Assembly: GCF_000719975.1 (NCBI RefSeq)
Contig: NZ_JOIJ01000001.1
Span: 248,001 to 312,000 of the forward strand
Direction: 5' to 3'
DNA: 64,000 nt
DNA from: Prauserella rugosa
GTDB lineage: Bacteria; Actinomycetota; Actinomycetes; Mycobacteriales; Pseudonocardiaceae
Shown here: one piece after another, positions 51,331 to 60,155 of the stretch
Layout of the letters: each line of letters opens with the position of its first letter
Position numbering within the stretch: the first letter of the stretch is position 1
Program-made: the position numbers and the translations under genes
The notes under the pieces: model-generated
What the model was told of the DNA's origin: nothing
Databases searched by the model: none
The model's input: the letters and a program-made list of their open reading frames with translations, nothing else

Positions 51331-52173
51331 TCAGACGATGTTGGCGCCCGCGTCCACCGGCAGCGTGGCACCGGTGATGTAGCGCGCCTCGTCGCTGGCG
51401 AGGAACAACACCGCGTTGCTGATGTCGATGCTCTCCACCCACGGCACGTCGAGTGCGTTGAGCGAGGTGAACCCGGGGATCGCCTTGTCCTGTGTCGGTT
51501 CCGGATCTCCCGGTGCGAACATCGAGTAGACGCCCGGGTTCTGGATCATCGTGGTGTCCACATTGGTCGGGTGGACGGTGTTGACCCGGATCGCGTGCGG
51601 AGCGAGTTCGTTGGCCATGGTCCGCATGAGGCCCACGATGCCGTGCTTGGCCGACACGTAGTGCCCGACGTGCTGGATTCCCTTGAACCCGCCGATGGAG
51701 CTGGTGAACACGATCGACCCGCCCCTGCCTGCCTCGATCATCGCGGGCACGGCGACCTTCGCGGTGTGCCAGACGCCGGTCAGGTTGACGTCGATCATTT
51801 CCTTCCACTGCTGCGGAGTGAGCTCCCACGCCTTGGTGAAGGCCGTCGCGATCCCCGCGTTGGCCACGACCGTGTCGATGCGCCCGAGTTCGGCGAGCCC
51901 GTGGTCGAACGCCTTCTGGAGTGAACCGAGGTCGCGCACGTCGACCTTCTGGGTCACCGCTTTCCGGCCGAGATCACCGACGAGCTTCGCCGTGCCCGCC
52001 AGATCCTCCCGCGTGGCCAGCGAGTAACACGACGTCACCGTTTCGATGTCCTCGCAGATGTCGACCGCGATGATGTCCGCGCCTTCCTCCGCGAGCCGCA
52101 CCGCGTGGCTTCTGCCCTGCCCGCGCGCAGCTCCGGTGATGAAGGCGACCTTGCCTGCCATCCGACCCGCCAT
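51331..52173 (-). CDS. Mycofactocin-coupled SDR family oxidoreductase
   Basis: The 280-residue protein has classical SDR motifs (AFITGAARGQGRSHAVRLAE, ANAGIA, TSSIGG, YVSAKHG, and VNTVHPTNVDT) plus the insert after the second strand typical of mycofactocin-associated dehydrogenases (VDICEDIETVTSCYSLATRE, DLAGTAKLV). Those enzymes bury a tightly held NAD that is re-oxidised by mycofactocin and not by exchange. Its activity would therefore need an mft biosynthesis cluster elsewhere in the genome. Likely substrate: an alcohol, terpenoid or steroid. The ATG at 52173 follows GGGAGGCAAG; an in-frame ATG at 52161 is also possible. Confidence 0.88.
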   Translation of the reverse strand: MAGRMAGKVAFITGAARGQGRSHAVRLAEEGADIIAVDICEDIETVTSCYSLATREDLAGTAKLVGDLGRKAVTQKVDVRDLGSLQKAFDHGLAELGRIDTVVANAGIATAFTKAWELTPQQWKEMIDVNLTGVWHTAKVAVPAMIEAGRGGSIVFTSSIGGFKGIQHVGHYVSAKHGIVGLMRTMANELAPHAIRVNTVHPTNVDTTMIQNPGVYSMFAPGDPEPTQDKAIPGFTSLNALDVPWVESIDISNAVLFLASDEARYITGATLPVDAGANIV

Positions 52174-52281
52174 CACTTGCCTCCCTGAGACCGCCGTCAC
52201 ACGCGAGGAAGTGTTCTCCGTGGCCTAATCCATGTCAAGGATTAGCAGAATTACGACCACTCGAAGAACGGAAGATGCAGG

Positions 52282-53628
52282 TCAGAGCTGTTCGAAGAGT
52301 GCGGCCGCGCGCAACACGTCGACGTCGGCGAATCGCCTGCCCGCGATCTGCAGCCCGATGGGAAGGCCGTCGGGCGTGCGTCCACAGTCGACGGACACGG
52401 CGGGTTGGCCGGACATGTTGTACGGCACCGTGAACGCGATGTGCTCGAACGGACGGGACGGATCACCGGTGGCCGACGGTGCGTCGAACGCCGGCGGCGA
52501 CACCGGGCACGTCGGGGAGAGCACCACGTCGAAGTGCTGCGTGGCGTGCAGCGTCGCGACAGCGATCCGGTCCATCTGCGCGAAACCGTCGTAGACCTCG
52601 ACCCCCGACAGTCCCTCCGCCGACCGCCCCCACTCGACGATGTACGGCAGCACCTTCGACTCGTCGAGCGTGGCCAGTTCCGACAGCATGCGGGTCCGCC
52701 AGAAGCGGTCGAGTCCGTCGATCATCCCGCGGGTGAGCCACGGCCGCACGGGTTCGACCGTGGCGCCGGCGTCGGCGAACCGCCTCGCCGCAGCCTGCAC
52801 CGCGTCGGCGACCGCGGGTTCGACCGGCAGCCCGACACCGGGGTCGAGCTGCACCCCGACACGCAGCGACGCCGGGTCGGCGGGTGGGCACGTCCAGTCG
52901 AGCGTCGCGGGCGGCAGCGACAGGTGATCGCGTTCGTCCGGCAGTGACAGCACCCGCATCAGCAGTGCGGCGTCGGCCACCGTGCGCGTCATCGGCCCGA
53001 CCGCACGCCCTGGAAACGGCGGATCCACCGGTACCCGGCCGAAACTCGGCTTGAGACCGACGATTCCGCACCATCCTGCGGGCAGCCGGATCGAACCGCC
53101 GATGTCCGTGCCGACGTGCAACGGCCCGTACCCGGCTGCGGCCGCCGCCCCCGCTCCTGCGCTTGATCCGCCAGGTGTGCGGCTGTGATCCCAGGGATTG
53201 CGGGTGGCGATGTGGAAACTGGACAGTCCGGAGGTGAGCATGCCGAAGTCCGGCATCGTCGTCTTGGCCAGCAGCACCCCGCCCGATTCCCGGACGCGCG
53301 ACGCGGCAGGTGCGTCCTCGGCGGCAGGTGTGTGATCACTCGCCGCGGTGCCCATCGGCTTGGGCGTCCCACGGGTGGCGATGTTCTCCTTCAACGTCAG
53401 GGGAACACCGTCGATCGGCCCGGCCGGTGCGCCGTCGGCCCAGCGCCGTTCGGACGCCTTCGCCGCCGCACGGGCCGCATCGGGGTCGTAGGCGTAGAGC
53501 GCGTGCAACTCCGGTTCCCGCGCGTCGATGTGGTCGAGCACGGCATCGGTCGCCTCGACCGGGGACAGGCTGCCTGCACGGTAGGCCGCCACCAGTTCGG
53601 TCGCCGACATCATCACGGGATCGGACAT
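52282..53628 (-). CDS. Amidase signature family protein
   Basis: The 448-residue protein has the Ser-cisSer-Lys triad: VPLTLKENIATRG with Lys80, TPGGSSAGAGAAAAAGYGP with Ser155 or Ser156, and GTDIGGSIRLPAGWCGIVGL with nucleophile Ser179. GRAVGPMTRTVADAALLMRV follows, and VPYNMSGQPAVSVDCGRTPD is near the end. It hydrolyses amides, such as peptide-amides or aryl amides, in the cytosol. It is encoded 2 bases after the ATP-binding gene of a Dpp/Opp-type transporter, so it probably acts on the imported compound, much as peptidases follow oligopeptide permeases. Confidence 0.9.
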   Translation of the reverse strand: MSDPVMMSATELVAAYRAGSLSPVEATDAVLDHIDAREPELHALYAYDPDAARAAAKASERRWADGAPAGPIDGVPLTLKENIATRGTPKPMGTAASDHTPAAEDAPAASRVRESGGVLLAKTTMPDFGMLTSGLSSFHIATRNPWDHSRTPGGSSAGAGAAAAAGYGPLHVGTDIGGSIRLPAGWCGIVGLKPSFGRVPVDPPFPGRAVGPMTRTVADAALLMRVLSLPDERDHLSLPPATLDWTCPPADPASLRVGVQLDPGVGLPVEPAVADAVQAAARRFADAGATVEPVRPWLTRGMIDGLDRFWRTRMLSELATLDESKVLPYIVEWGRSAEGLSGVEVYDGFAQMDRIAVATLHATQHFDVVLSPTCPVSPPAFDAPSATGDPSRPFEHIAFTVPYNMSGQPAVSVDCGRTPDGLPIGLQIAGRRFADVDVLRAAALFEQL

Positions 53629-53630
53629 CG

Positions 53631-54446
53631 TCACTCCTTTTCGGACAGCACCGTCTCGAGCGTGGGCGCCGCGGCGACGAGACTGCGCGTGTACTCGCTG
53701 CGCGGCGCGTCGTAGACGTCGGCGACCGGGCCCTGCTCGACGATCTCGCCGCGTCGCATGACGGCCACCTCGTCGCACACCCTGCGCACGACGCCCAGGT
53801 CGTGCGATACGAACACCATGGTGAGCGAGAACTCGCCCGCCAAGCGGTCGAGCAGGTCCAGGATCTGTTTGCGGACCAGCACGTCGAGCGCGCTGACGGC
53901 CTCGTCGGCGATCAGCACCTCCGGCCGGGGCGCGAGCGCACGTGCGATGGAGATCCGCTGCCGTTGCCCGCCCGAGAACTGGTGCGGGTACTTGCGGCCC
54001 GCATCGCCGGGCAGGCCGACGGCGTCGAGGAGTTCGGCGACGCGCTCGTCCCGGCCGCGGGCCCGGCCCAGGGGTTCGCTGATGATGTCGCGCACGCGCA
54101 TCCGCGGGTCGAGCGACCCCATCGGGTCCTGGAAGACGATCTGCAGCCGCTTGCGCAGGAAGCCGAGGTCGCGGTCGCGCAGGTGATCGATGCGCGTGCC
54201 GTCGAAGGTGACACTGCCGCCGGTGGGCCGGTCCAGCGCGGCGAGCAGCCGGACCACGGTGGACTTCCCGGATCCGGACTCGCCCACGATGCCGAACCGG
54301 CTGCCGCGCCGCACGTCGAAGGACACGCCACGCAGCGCCTCCACGCCACCTCGGTAGGTCCGTTCGAGATCGCGGACCGACACGAGCACGTCGCCGTCGG
54401 TCGCGGTGCCGGTTCGGGCCTCGCCGTCGTTCGGTCCGCCGGTCAC
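53631..54446 (-). CDS. Oligopeptide ABC transporter ATP-binding protein (DppF/OppF type)
   Basis: The 271-residue ATPase has VRDLERTYRGGVEALRGVSF, Walker A GESGSGKSTVVRLLA, Q-loop IVFQDPMGSLDPR, the signature FSGGQRQRISIARALA, Walker B VLIADEAVSALDV and the His switch VFVSHDLGVV. The C-terminus is the oligopeptide type (EIVEQGPVADVYDAP, YTRSLVAAAP). It drives uptake together with the DppD-type subunit. GTG 54446 overlaps the previous stop (GTGA) and has a GGAGG site. Confidence 0.93.
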   Translation of the reverse strand: MTGGPNDGEARTGTATDGDVLVSVRDLERTYRGGVEALRGVSFDVRRGSRFGIVGESGSGKSTVVRLLAALDRPTGGSVTFDGTRIDHLRDRDLGFLRKRLQIVFQDPMGSLDPRMRVRDIISEPLGRARGRDERVAELLDAVGLPGDAGRKYPHQFSGGQRQRISIARALAPRPEVLIADEAVSALDVLVRKQILDLLDRLAGEFSLTMVFVSHDLGVVRRVCDEVAVMRRGEIVEQGPVADVYDAPRSEYTRSLVAAAPTLETVLSEKE

Positions 54447-55186
54447 AGTGCCGCCTCCACGAGTCGGCGCGTGTACTCGTGCTCCGGTTCGGACAACACC
54501 GCGCGCACGGGCCCCTCCTCGATGATGCGGCCGTCGCGGCACACCAGCACGCGTTCGCACACCGAGGCCACGACGGCGAGGTCGTGGGTGATGAACAGCA
54601 ACGTCGTGCCGCGTTCCCGGACGGCCTCGGCGATGAGCTCCAGCACCTGGGCCTGCACGGTGACGTCGAGCGCCGTCGTGGGTTCGTCGCAGAGCAGCAG
54701 TGCCGGGTCGTTGGCCAGCGCGGCCGCGAGCAGCACCCGCTGCCGTTGCCCACCGGACAATTCGTGCGGGTAGGCGCGGGCGGTGCGCTCGGGCAGGCCG
54801 ACGCGGTCGAGCAGTTCGCGGGCGCGATCGGTCGCCTCGCGCCGGGAGGTGCCGTGCACGGTCAGCGCCTCGGCGACCTGCCTGCCGACGCGCATCGCCG
54901 GGTTGAGCGCCGTCATCGGCTCCTGGAACACCATGCCCAGTTCCTTGCCCCGCAGCCGCGACAGGGTGCGTTCCGAGGCACCGACGAGTTCGCGGTCGCC
55001 GAACCGCACCGAGCCCGACGCGGTCAGCCCCTCCGGCAGCAGGCCCATGATCGCCGACGCGGTGAGCGACTTTCCCGAACCGGACGCGCCGATGAGACCG
55101 ACCCGTTCGCCGGGGGCGAGCGTGAACGACACGTCGTCGACGAACCGCCGTTCCCCCTGCGCCACCGTGAGTCCCTCGACGCTCAC
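54443..55186 (-). CDS. Oligopeptide ABC transporter ATP-binding protein (DppD/OppD type)
   Basis: The 247-residue ATPase from GTG 55186 has VEGLTVAQGERRFVDDVSF, Walker A GASGSGKSLTASAIM, MVFQEPMTALNPAMRVG, LSGGQRQRVLLAAALA, Walker B LLLCDEPTTALDV, and the switch LLFITHDLAVV. It ends shortly after VRAVLSEPEHEYTRRL. The start is a choice. GTG 55186 has GGGGAGG 5 bases upstream. An ATG at 55273 overlaps the permease stop (ATGA) but would place the palindromic element in the protein as residues 6-23. The repeat is intergenic elsewhere, so 55186 is favoured. Confidence 0.9.
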   Translation of the reverse strand: MSVEGLTVAQGERRFVDDVSFTLAPGERVGLIGASGSGKSLTASAIMGLLPEGLTASGSVRFGDRELVGASERTLSRLRGKELGMVFQEPMTALNPAMRVGRQVAEALTVHGTSRREATDRARELLDRVGLPERTARAYPHELSGGQRQRVLLAAALANDPALLLCDEPTTALDVTVQAQVLELIAEAVRERGTTLLFITHDLAVVASVCERVLVCRDGRIIEEGPVRAVLSEPEHEYTRRLVEAAL

Positions 55187-55205
55187 CAGCGCCTCCCCGA
55201 AGGTG

Positions 55206-55256
55206 CTCCCAAGGGCCCCATAGTTGCGTTCAACGCGACCATAGGGCCCTTGGGAG
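55206..55256. repeat. Palindromic element copy B inside the peptide-transporter operon
   Basis: This 51-bp imperfect palindrome has arms of 25 bases beginning CTCCCAAGGGCCCCATAG, with 3 differences between arms. It is about 90% alike, in the opposite orientation, to the element at 44696-44734 and its flanks. It lies between the DppC-type stop and the DppD-type start. Its length is a multiple of three and the frame through it is open. Confidence 0.85.
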
Positions 55257-55269
55257 TAGTCACCTTGTG

Positions 55270-56079
55270 TCATCGGCGTACCTCCACCCGCGGATCGAAG
55301 CGGTCACGGAGGCCGTCGCCGAGGAGGTTGAATCCGAGCACCGCGACGGCGATCGCCGCGCCGGGCACGAGCGCCAACCGCGCGTCGACGGCGAGCAGTT
55401 CCTGCGACTCCTGCAGCATGCGGCCCCACGACGGCGTCGGCGGGGCCGTGCCGAAGCCGAGGAACGACAACGCCGCCTCGGCCAGCACGGCGATCGCGAA
55501 CGACACCGAAGCCTGCACCACCACCATGCTCGAGATGTTCGGCAACACGTGCCGCCACGCGATCCACGACCGCGAACGCCCACCCGCCCGCGCGGCCAAC
55601 GTGTACTCGCGGGACAGCACCTGCAACGTGCCCGCCCTCGCGACGCGCGCGAACGACGGCACCGTCGACACCCCGATCGCGATCATCGCCGTCAACGTGC
55701 TCGCCCCGTAGACCGCGCCGAGCATGATCGCCAGCAACAACGCGGGGAACGCCAGTACGAGGTCGCTGGTGCGCATCACCAGCTCCCCCAGCCACCGCGG
55801 CCCCATCGCCGAGAGCACGCCGAGCGGCACGCCCACCACCGCGGCCAGGCCCACGGCGACGATGCCCACGTACAACGTGGTGCGCGCGCCCACCATCAGC
55901 TGGCTGGCGACGTCCCTGCCGAACTTGTCGGTCCCCAGTAGGTGGTCGGCCGTCGGGCCGAGCAGCCGCACACTCGCGTCGACGGCCAGCGGATCGTGCG
56001 GGGTCCACACGAACGACACGAGAGCGACCGCCACGACCACTCCGACCAGGACCGCACCCGCGACGAGGTTTCCGCGCAT
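55270..56079 (-). CDS. Oligopeptide ABC transporter permease (DppC/OppC type)
   Basis: The 269-residue protein has six membrane segments. The N-terminal SFVWTPHDPLAVDASVRLLG and HLLGTDKFGRDVASQLMVGA are typical of DppC. The EAA loop appears as YTLAARAGGRSRSWIAWRHV followed by LPNISSMVVVQ, where the ATPases dock. FGTAPPTPSWGRMLQESQEL lies before the last helix. It is coupled to the DppB-type gene by TGATG overlap. Confidence 0.93.
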   Translation of the reverse strand: MRGNLVAGAVLVGVVVAVALVSFVWTPHDPLAVDASVRLLGPTADHLLGTDKFGRDVASQLMVGARTTLYVGIVAVGLAAVVGVPLGVLSAMGPRWLGELVMRTSDLVLAFPALLLAIMLGAVYGASTLTAMIAIGVSTVPSFARVARAGTLQVLSREYTLAARAGGRSRSWIAWRHVLPNISSMVVVQASVSFAIAVLAEAALSFLGFGTAPPTPSWGRMLQESQELLAVDARLALVPGAAIAVAVLGFNLLGDGLRDRFDPRVEVRR

Positions 56080-57041
56080 CACGACCTCCGCAGCCGAGGA
56101 TCGAGGAGCGTGTAGGCGACGTCCACCAGGAAGTTCACCAGCAGCACACCCACCACGAGCACGAGCACGATCGCCTGCACGGTCAGCAGGTCGCGCGCGG
56201 CGACGGCGTCGAGCAACATGCTGCCCAGTCCCGGAAGCACGAACACCCGCTCGATGACGACGGCACCGACCAGCAACGTCGCGAGCTGCAGACCGAGGAC
56301 CGTGACGACGGGCACCGCGGCGTTGCGCAGACCGTGCCGCACCAGCGCGGCCTGGGGGCGCAGTCCCTTCGCGCGGGCCGTGCGCAGGAAGTCCTCCCGC
56401 TGCACGTCGAGCACGGCCGAGCGCACGTACCGCGTCAACACCGCGCCCTGCACCAGGCCGAGCGACACCGCGGGAAGGATCAGTCCCCGCAGCCATTCGC
56501 CGACGTCGTAGGCGGGCGGCGTCCACCCTCCGGAGGGCAGCCAGCCGAGCCGCACGGCGAAGATCTGCACCAGGATGATGCCGGCCAGGAACGCGGGCAC
56601 GGCGACACCCAGCTGCGCGGCCGCCGACACCGCGACGCCGCTCGGCCTGCGGTGCCGCACCGCGGCGAGCACACCCATCGGCACCGCGATCGCCAACGCG
56701 ATCAGCATGCCCGCACCCACCAGCCAGAGCGTGACCCCGAGCCGGTCGACCAGCTGCGGCCCGATCGGCTCCTTCGTCACGTACGACGTGCCGAAGTCGC
56801 CGGTCAGCAGGCCGCCCACCCAGTCGAGGTACTGCACCACCAGTGGGCGGTCCAGCCCGAACTCCTGCCGGGTCTGCTCGACGAGTTCGGGTGTGGCGTT
56901 CACCCCGAGCGCCACCTGCGCCGGGTCACCTGGCAGCACCGCCATGAACGCGAACACCACGATCGACGCGACGAGCACGCTGGCGACGAAGATCGCCGTC
57001 CGGCGCAGCAACGGCCATGCGGTCATCGTCGCCCCTGTCAT
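56079..57041 (-). CDS. Oligopeptide ABC transporter permease (DppB/OppB type)
   Basis: The 320-residue protein has six membrane segments with the DppB pattern: FMAVLPGDPAQVALG, LVVQYLDWVGGLLTGDFGTS, PIGPQLVDRLGVTLWLVGAG, and the EAA loop FLRTARAKGLRPQAALVRHG, then LRNAAVPVVTVLGLQLATLL. It forms the channel with DppC. ATG 57041 overlaps the upstream stop (ATGA); an internal ATG at 57026 is an alternative. Confidence 0.93.
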   Translation of the reverse strand: MTGATMTAWPLLRRTAIFVASVLVASIVVFAFMAVLPGDPAQVALGVNATPELVEQTRQEFGLDRPLVVQYLDWVGGLLTGDFGTSYVTKEPIGPQLVDRLGVTLWLVGAGMLIALAIAVPMGVLAAVRHRRPSGVAVSAAAQLGVAVPAFLAGIILVQIFAVRLGWLPSGGWTPPAYDVGEWLRGLILPAVSLGLVQGAVLTRYVRSAVLDVQREDFLRTARAKGLRPQAALVRHGLRNAAVPVVTVLGLQLATLLVGAVVIERVFVLPGLGSMLLDAVAARDLLTVQAIVLVLVVGVLLVNFLVDVAYTLLDPRLRRS

Positions 57042-58570
57042 CGCTGTCCCTGCCGTCGCAGTTGGGTGAGGTCGAACGACTCGCTCACCTGGTTGCGTTG
57101 CAGCCCCTGCACCTCCGTCTTGGCGACCACGATGTTGGGGAACAGGAACAGCCAGTTCGCCGCGGCGTCGTCGGACAACGTCCTGGCGACCTCCCGCATG
57201 GCCCCGACGTACCGCTGCGCAGGCCCGCTGTCGGCCTCGTCGAGAAGCCGCTGCACCCGCGGACTGTCGTACCCCCAGTAGAAGTCCGGATCGCCGAACG
57301 TCGTGATGTCCTGCGGTTCCACGTGCTGCACGATCGACAGGTCGTAGTCGGCGTCGGTGAACACCTGCTGCAACCACACGGCGGGGAAGTCGAGCGGTTC
57401 GATGTCGACGTGCACGCCCACCTTCGCCAGGTCCGAGGCGACCACCTGCGCCGACGACACCGCGTACGGCAGGTTCGCGATGCGCAGGTTCAGCCGCAAC
57501 GACTCGTGGCCTGCCTCCCGCAACAGCCTCCGCGCCCGTTCGGGGTCGTGCGGGTACCGCCCGGACAGGTCCTCGAACCACGGGTCGGTCGGGGCGACCA
57601 TGCTGCCGATCAGCTCGCCGCGGCCAGCCCACGCGGCGTTCAGCAACGCCTTCCGGTCGATGGCGTAGGTCAGGGCCTTGCGCACGCGGACGTCGTCGAG
57701 GGGCGCCCGCCGGTTGTTGTAGGCCAGCACCACCTCGCCGTTCGTCGTGCCCTGCAGTACGCGGAACCGGTTGTCGGCCTCGAACTGCGGCAGTGAGTCC
57801 GGCGCCGTCACCCCGGAGATCACGTCGATACCGCCGGACAGCAGCGCGTTGTTCAGCGCCGTGGCGTCGGCGTAGTACTTCAGCACCACCGTCGAGTAGG
57901 CGGGTTCGAGACGGGTGTACTCGGGGTTGCGGGTCAACACGACCGAATCGCCACGCCTGCGGCTCTCGACGTCGTAGGGGCCGGTTCCCACCGGATCGCC
58001 TGCCAGGTCGGCCACGCCGGACGGATCGAACATCGCACCGATGCGGGTGGTCATGGTCCGCAGCCACGAGTTGCTCGGCTCGTTCAGCACCACCCGCGCG
58101 TGATGATCGTCGACCACCTCGACGCGGTCGACGACGTCCATCGCCGACTTCAGCGAGATGGTCCAGTCCTGTTGGACGCGTTCGATCGAGAACTTGACGT
58201 CGGAGGCGGTGAACGGTTCGCCGTTGCTGAACTGCGCGTCGTCGCGCAGGTGGAAGTCGTACACCCGGCCGCCGTCGCCGACCGTCCACGACTCGGCCAG
58301 CAACCCCTTGATGTCACCGTGCTCGTCGACCTTCACCAGCGTCTCGTAGACGTTGTAGAGCAACGCCTGCGGGATGGCGGCACCGTCGGTGGTGGTGAAG
58401 TCGAAGTTCTGCGGCTCGGCGGTGAATCCGACGGCCAGCGTCGACGGGTCGTCGCTCACCATCGCCGTCGACCCCGCGGTGCACGCGGACACGGCGAACG
58501 CGGCGGCACACGTGAGCGCCACGCCCTTCCGCGCCGACCGGCGTGGAGGTCTCCGACGACACCGTGCCAT
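57038..58570 (-). CDS. Oligopeptide/dipeptide ABC transporter substrate-binding lipoprotein
   Basis: The 510-residue protein has a basic N-terminus and a lipobox (AAAFAVSACTAG, Cys30). The mature part is a family 5 solute-binding protein: LAVGFTAEPQNFDFTTTDGA, LLYNVYETLVKVDEHGDIKG, LAESWTVGDGGRVYDFHLRD, KALTYAIDRKALLNAAWAGR and GYDSPRVQRLLDEADSG. It captures peptides, amides or related compounds outside the membrane. It is the first gene of the operon DppA-B-C-D-F-amidase and has no clear terminator before the PLP enzyme 66 bases upstream. Confidence 0.93.
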   Translation of the reverse strand: MARCRRRPPRRSARKGVALTCAAAFAVSACTAGSTAMVSDDPSTLAVGFTAEPQNFDFTTTDGAAIPQALLYNVYETLVKVDEHGDIKGLLAESWTVGDGGRVYDFHLRDDAQFSNGEPFTASDVKFSIERVQQDWTISLKSAMDVVDRVEVVDDHHARVVLNEPSNSWLRTMTTRIGAMFDPSGVADLAGDPVGTGPYDVESRRRGDSVVLTRNPEYTRLEPAYSTVVLKYYADATALNNALLSGGIDVISGVTAPDSLPQFEADNRFRVLQGTTNGEVVLAYNNRRAPLDDVRVRKALTYAIDRKALLNAAWAGRGELIGSMVAPTDPWFEDLSGRYPHDPERARRLLREAGHESLRLNLRIANLPYAVSSAQVVASDLAKVGVHVDIEPLDFPAVWLQQVFTDADYDLSIVQHVEPQDITTFGDPDFYWGYDSPRVQRLLDEADSGPAQRYVGAMREVARTLSDDAAANWLFLFPNIVVAKTEVQGLQRNQVSESFDLTQLRRQGQR

Positions 58571-58636
58571 TCCGACGCCTCCCGAGGTGATCAGGAATGG
58601 CTGAGGTTCGCACCGCGCCGACCGGTGGTCAAGACC

Positions 58637-59686
58637 TCATGCGCCGAGCGCACGCTCGAGATCACGCCACAGATCCTCCGAGTCCTCGAGGCCGACGCTC
58701 AGCCGCAGCAGTCCGGCGGGCACGTGGGAGTCGCCGGGAAGGTGCGCGCGCCGCTCGACGGTCGTCTCCACCCCGCCGAGGCTGGTGGCGTTGTGGATGA
58801 GTTCGAGTTTCGCGCAGGCACGCTCGGCCGCATCGCCGTCGGCGAGTTCGAAAGCCACCATCGCGCCGGAGCCCGGGTAGCGCACGCGCGTCACGGCCGG
58901 GTGCGAGGCGAGCCGGTCGACGAGGAACTCCGCCGTCCTGGACGCCTCCGCCAGCCGCACCCCGAGGGTCCGCAGTCCGCGCAGGGCGAGCCACGACTCG
59001 AGGGTCCCCGGCGTCGCGCCGGTGCGGGTGCGGGCTTCGCGGACGGCGGTGGCGAGGTCGTCGCGCCCGGCCACGACGACGCCGAGGAGCAGGTCGCTGT
59101 GTCCCCCGATGAACTTGGTGGCGCTGTGCACGGAGAGGTCGGCACCGAGGGCGAGTGGCTGCTGGCCGAGCGGCGTGGCGAAGGTGTTGTCGACGACGGT
59201 GAGCGGCCGGCGTTCGGACTGGGCGACCGCGGACAGGATCGCGTCGAGGTCCATCACGTCGAGCGTGGGATTGGTGGGCGTCTCGAGCCACAGCAGATCC
59301 ACCTCGCCCGCGGCCGTGATCCAGGCCGCCGTGTCGGTGGGTTCGATGCGCCGGACGGTGAGCTTGCCCTGCTTCTGGGCGTGGTCGAGTGCACCCCGCG
59401 TGCCGGTGTAGCTGTAGACGGGCACGGCGATGGTGGCGCCCGCGGGCAACAGGTCGAGGACGGCGGTGACGGTGGCCATGCCGGAGGCGAACGCCGTGGC
59501 GGTGCCGCCTTCGAGGGCGCCGACCGCCTCTTCGAACGCCGCCCACGTGGGCGTGCCGACCTCGCGGGAGTAGTCGAGTCCCAGCGCGCTGGCGGGGACG
59601 AGCGGGACGTTGGCCGGCTGTCCGTCGGCGGCGTCGGGACGTCCGGCGAGGATGGCGCGGGTACGGGGAGACCACGAATCGTTCAC
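58637..59686 (-). CDS. Trans-sulfuration (Cys/Met metabolism) PLP-dependent enzyme
   Basis: The 349-residue protein is of the cystathionine gamma-synthase/lyase type: FASGMATVTAVLDLLPAGAT, VYSYTGTRGALDHAQ, LLWLETPTNPTLDVMDLDAI, VVDNTFATPLGQQPLALGAD, HSATKFIGGHSDLLLGVVV with the PLP Lys, and SLGGVETTVERRAHLP near the end. It is shorter than the usual 380-400 residues because the N-terminus is brief. It acts on C-S bonds of cysteine, homocysteine or related substrates. The 66-base gap to the SBP gene leaves open a shared transcript with the peptide transporter. Confidence 0.9.
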   Translation of the reverse strand: MNDSWSPRTRAILAGRPDAADGQPANVPLVPASALGLDYSREVGTPTWAAFEEAVGALEGGTATAFASGMATVTAVLDLLPAGATIAVPVYSYTGTRGALDHAQKQGKLTVRRIEPTDTAAWITAAGEVDLLWLETPTNPTLDVMDLDAILSAVAQSERRPLTVVDNTFATPLGQQPLALGADLSVHSATKFIGGHSDLLLGVVVAGRDDLATAVREARTRTGATPGTLESWLALRGLRTLGVRLAEASRTAEFLVDRLASHPAVTRVRYPGSGAMVAFELADGDAAERACAKLELIHNATSLGGVETTVERRAHLPGDSHVPAGLLRLSVGLEDSEDLWRDLERALGA

Positions 59687-60155
59687 GTTGCTAACGGTAA
59701 CGACGGCTCCGGTGGCAGGCGCGCCGACGAGAGCGAGCTAACGCGGGCCTCGCGGTGACCGGGTTCGCCAACGGCGAACACCGCGAACAACGGCGCACAG
59801 GGGCGGACAGGGCGCACAGGGGCGGACAACGAACGCGGCCCCACTTTTGACCCGATGGTGTGACCTGAGTCGCCCACCGTCCACCCCGACACCGACACCC
59901 AGCAGAAAAAGCCCCGGGCGAGCGCCCAGCGGGGCCGAAGGACCAGGACGTGCCCAACGGGAGAGATCTGCCGCGCCCAGCGCGATGTGGACCCGGGACG
60001 TACCCAGCGGAACGGGAGATCCGGGACGTGCCCAGCAACGATGGGGGTCCGGGGGCGTGCCCCCGGCTGGGGCGTGGGGCTTGGCCCCACAGTCATCCAC
60101 GGAAGCTGACAAAGCGAAACGCCCCTTGCGTGAGCAAGGGGCGTTTCAGCTTACG
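59687..60155. other. Repeat-rich intergenic region between the PLP enzyme and tRNA-Leu
   Basis: No gene is supported in these 469 bases. An 18-bp repeat (GGCGCACAGGGGCGGACA at 59792-59809 and 59811-59828) is followed by a degenerate GGACGTGCCCAGC-type repeat in three spaced copies (about 59943, 59993, 60022). A perfect hairpin (CCGGGGGC, GT, GCCCCCGG; 60049-60066) follows, then GGGGC/GCCCC runs and the terminator at 60116-60147. These resemble GC-rich clutter often seen between actinobacterial genes. Confidence 0.65.
60116..60147 (-). terminator. Terminator after tRNA-Leu
   Basis: A perfect 14-bp stem (GAAACGCCCCTTGC, GTGA loop on the plus strand, GCAAGGGGCGTTTC) starts 9 bases beyond the tRNA 3' end. 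On the minus strand it is followed by GCTTTGTC. It is a strong intrinsic terminator for the tRNA transcript. Confidence 0.9.

Noticed and set aside
56079..58289. A long minus-strand frame reading through the binding-protein gene into the permease
   Set aside because: Only the permease part has sense; the upstream part is a shadow of the lipoprotein gene.
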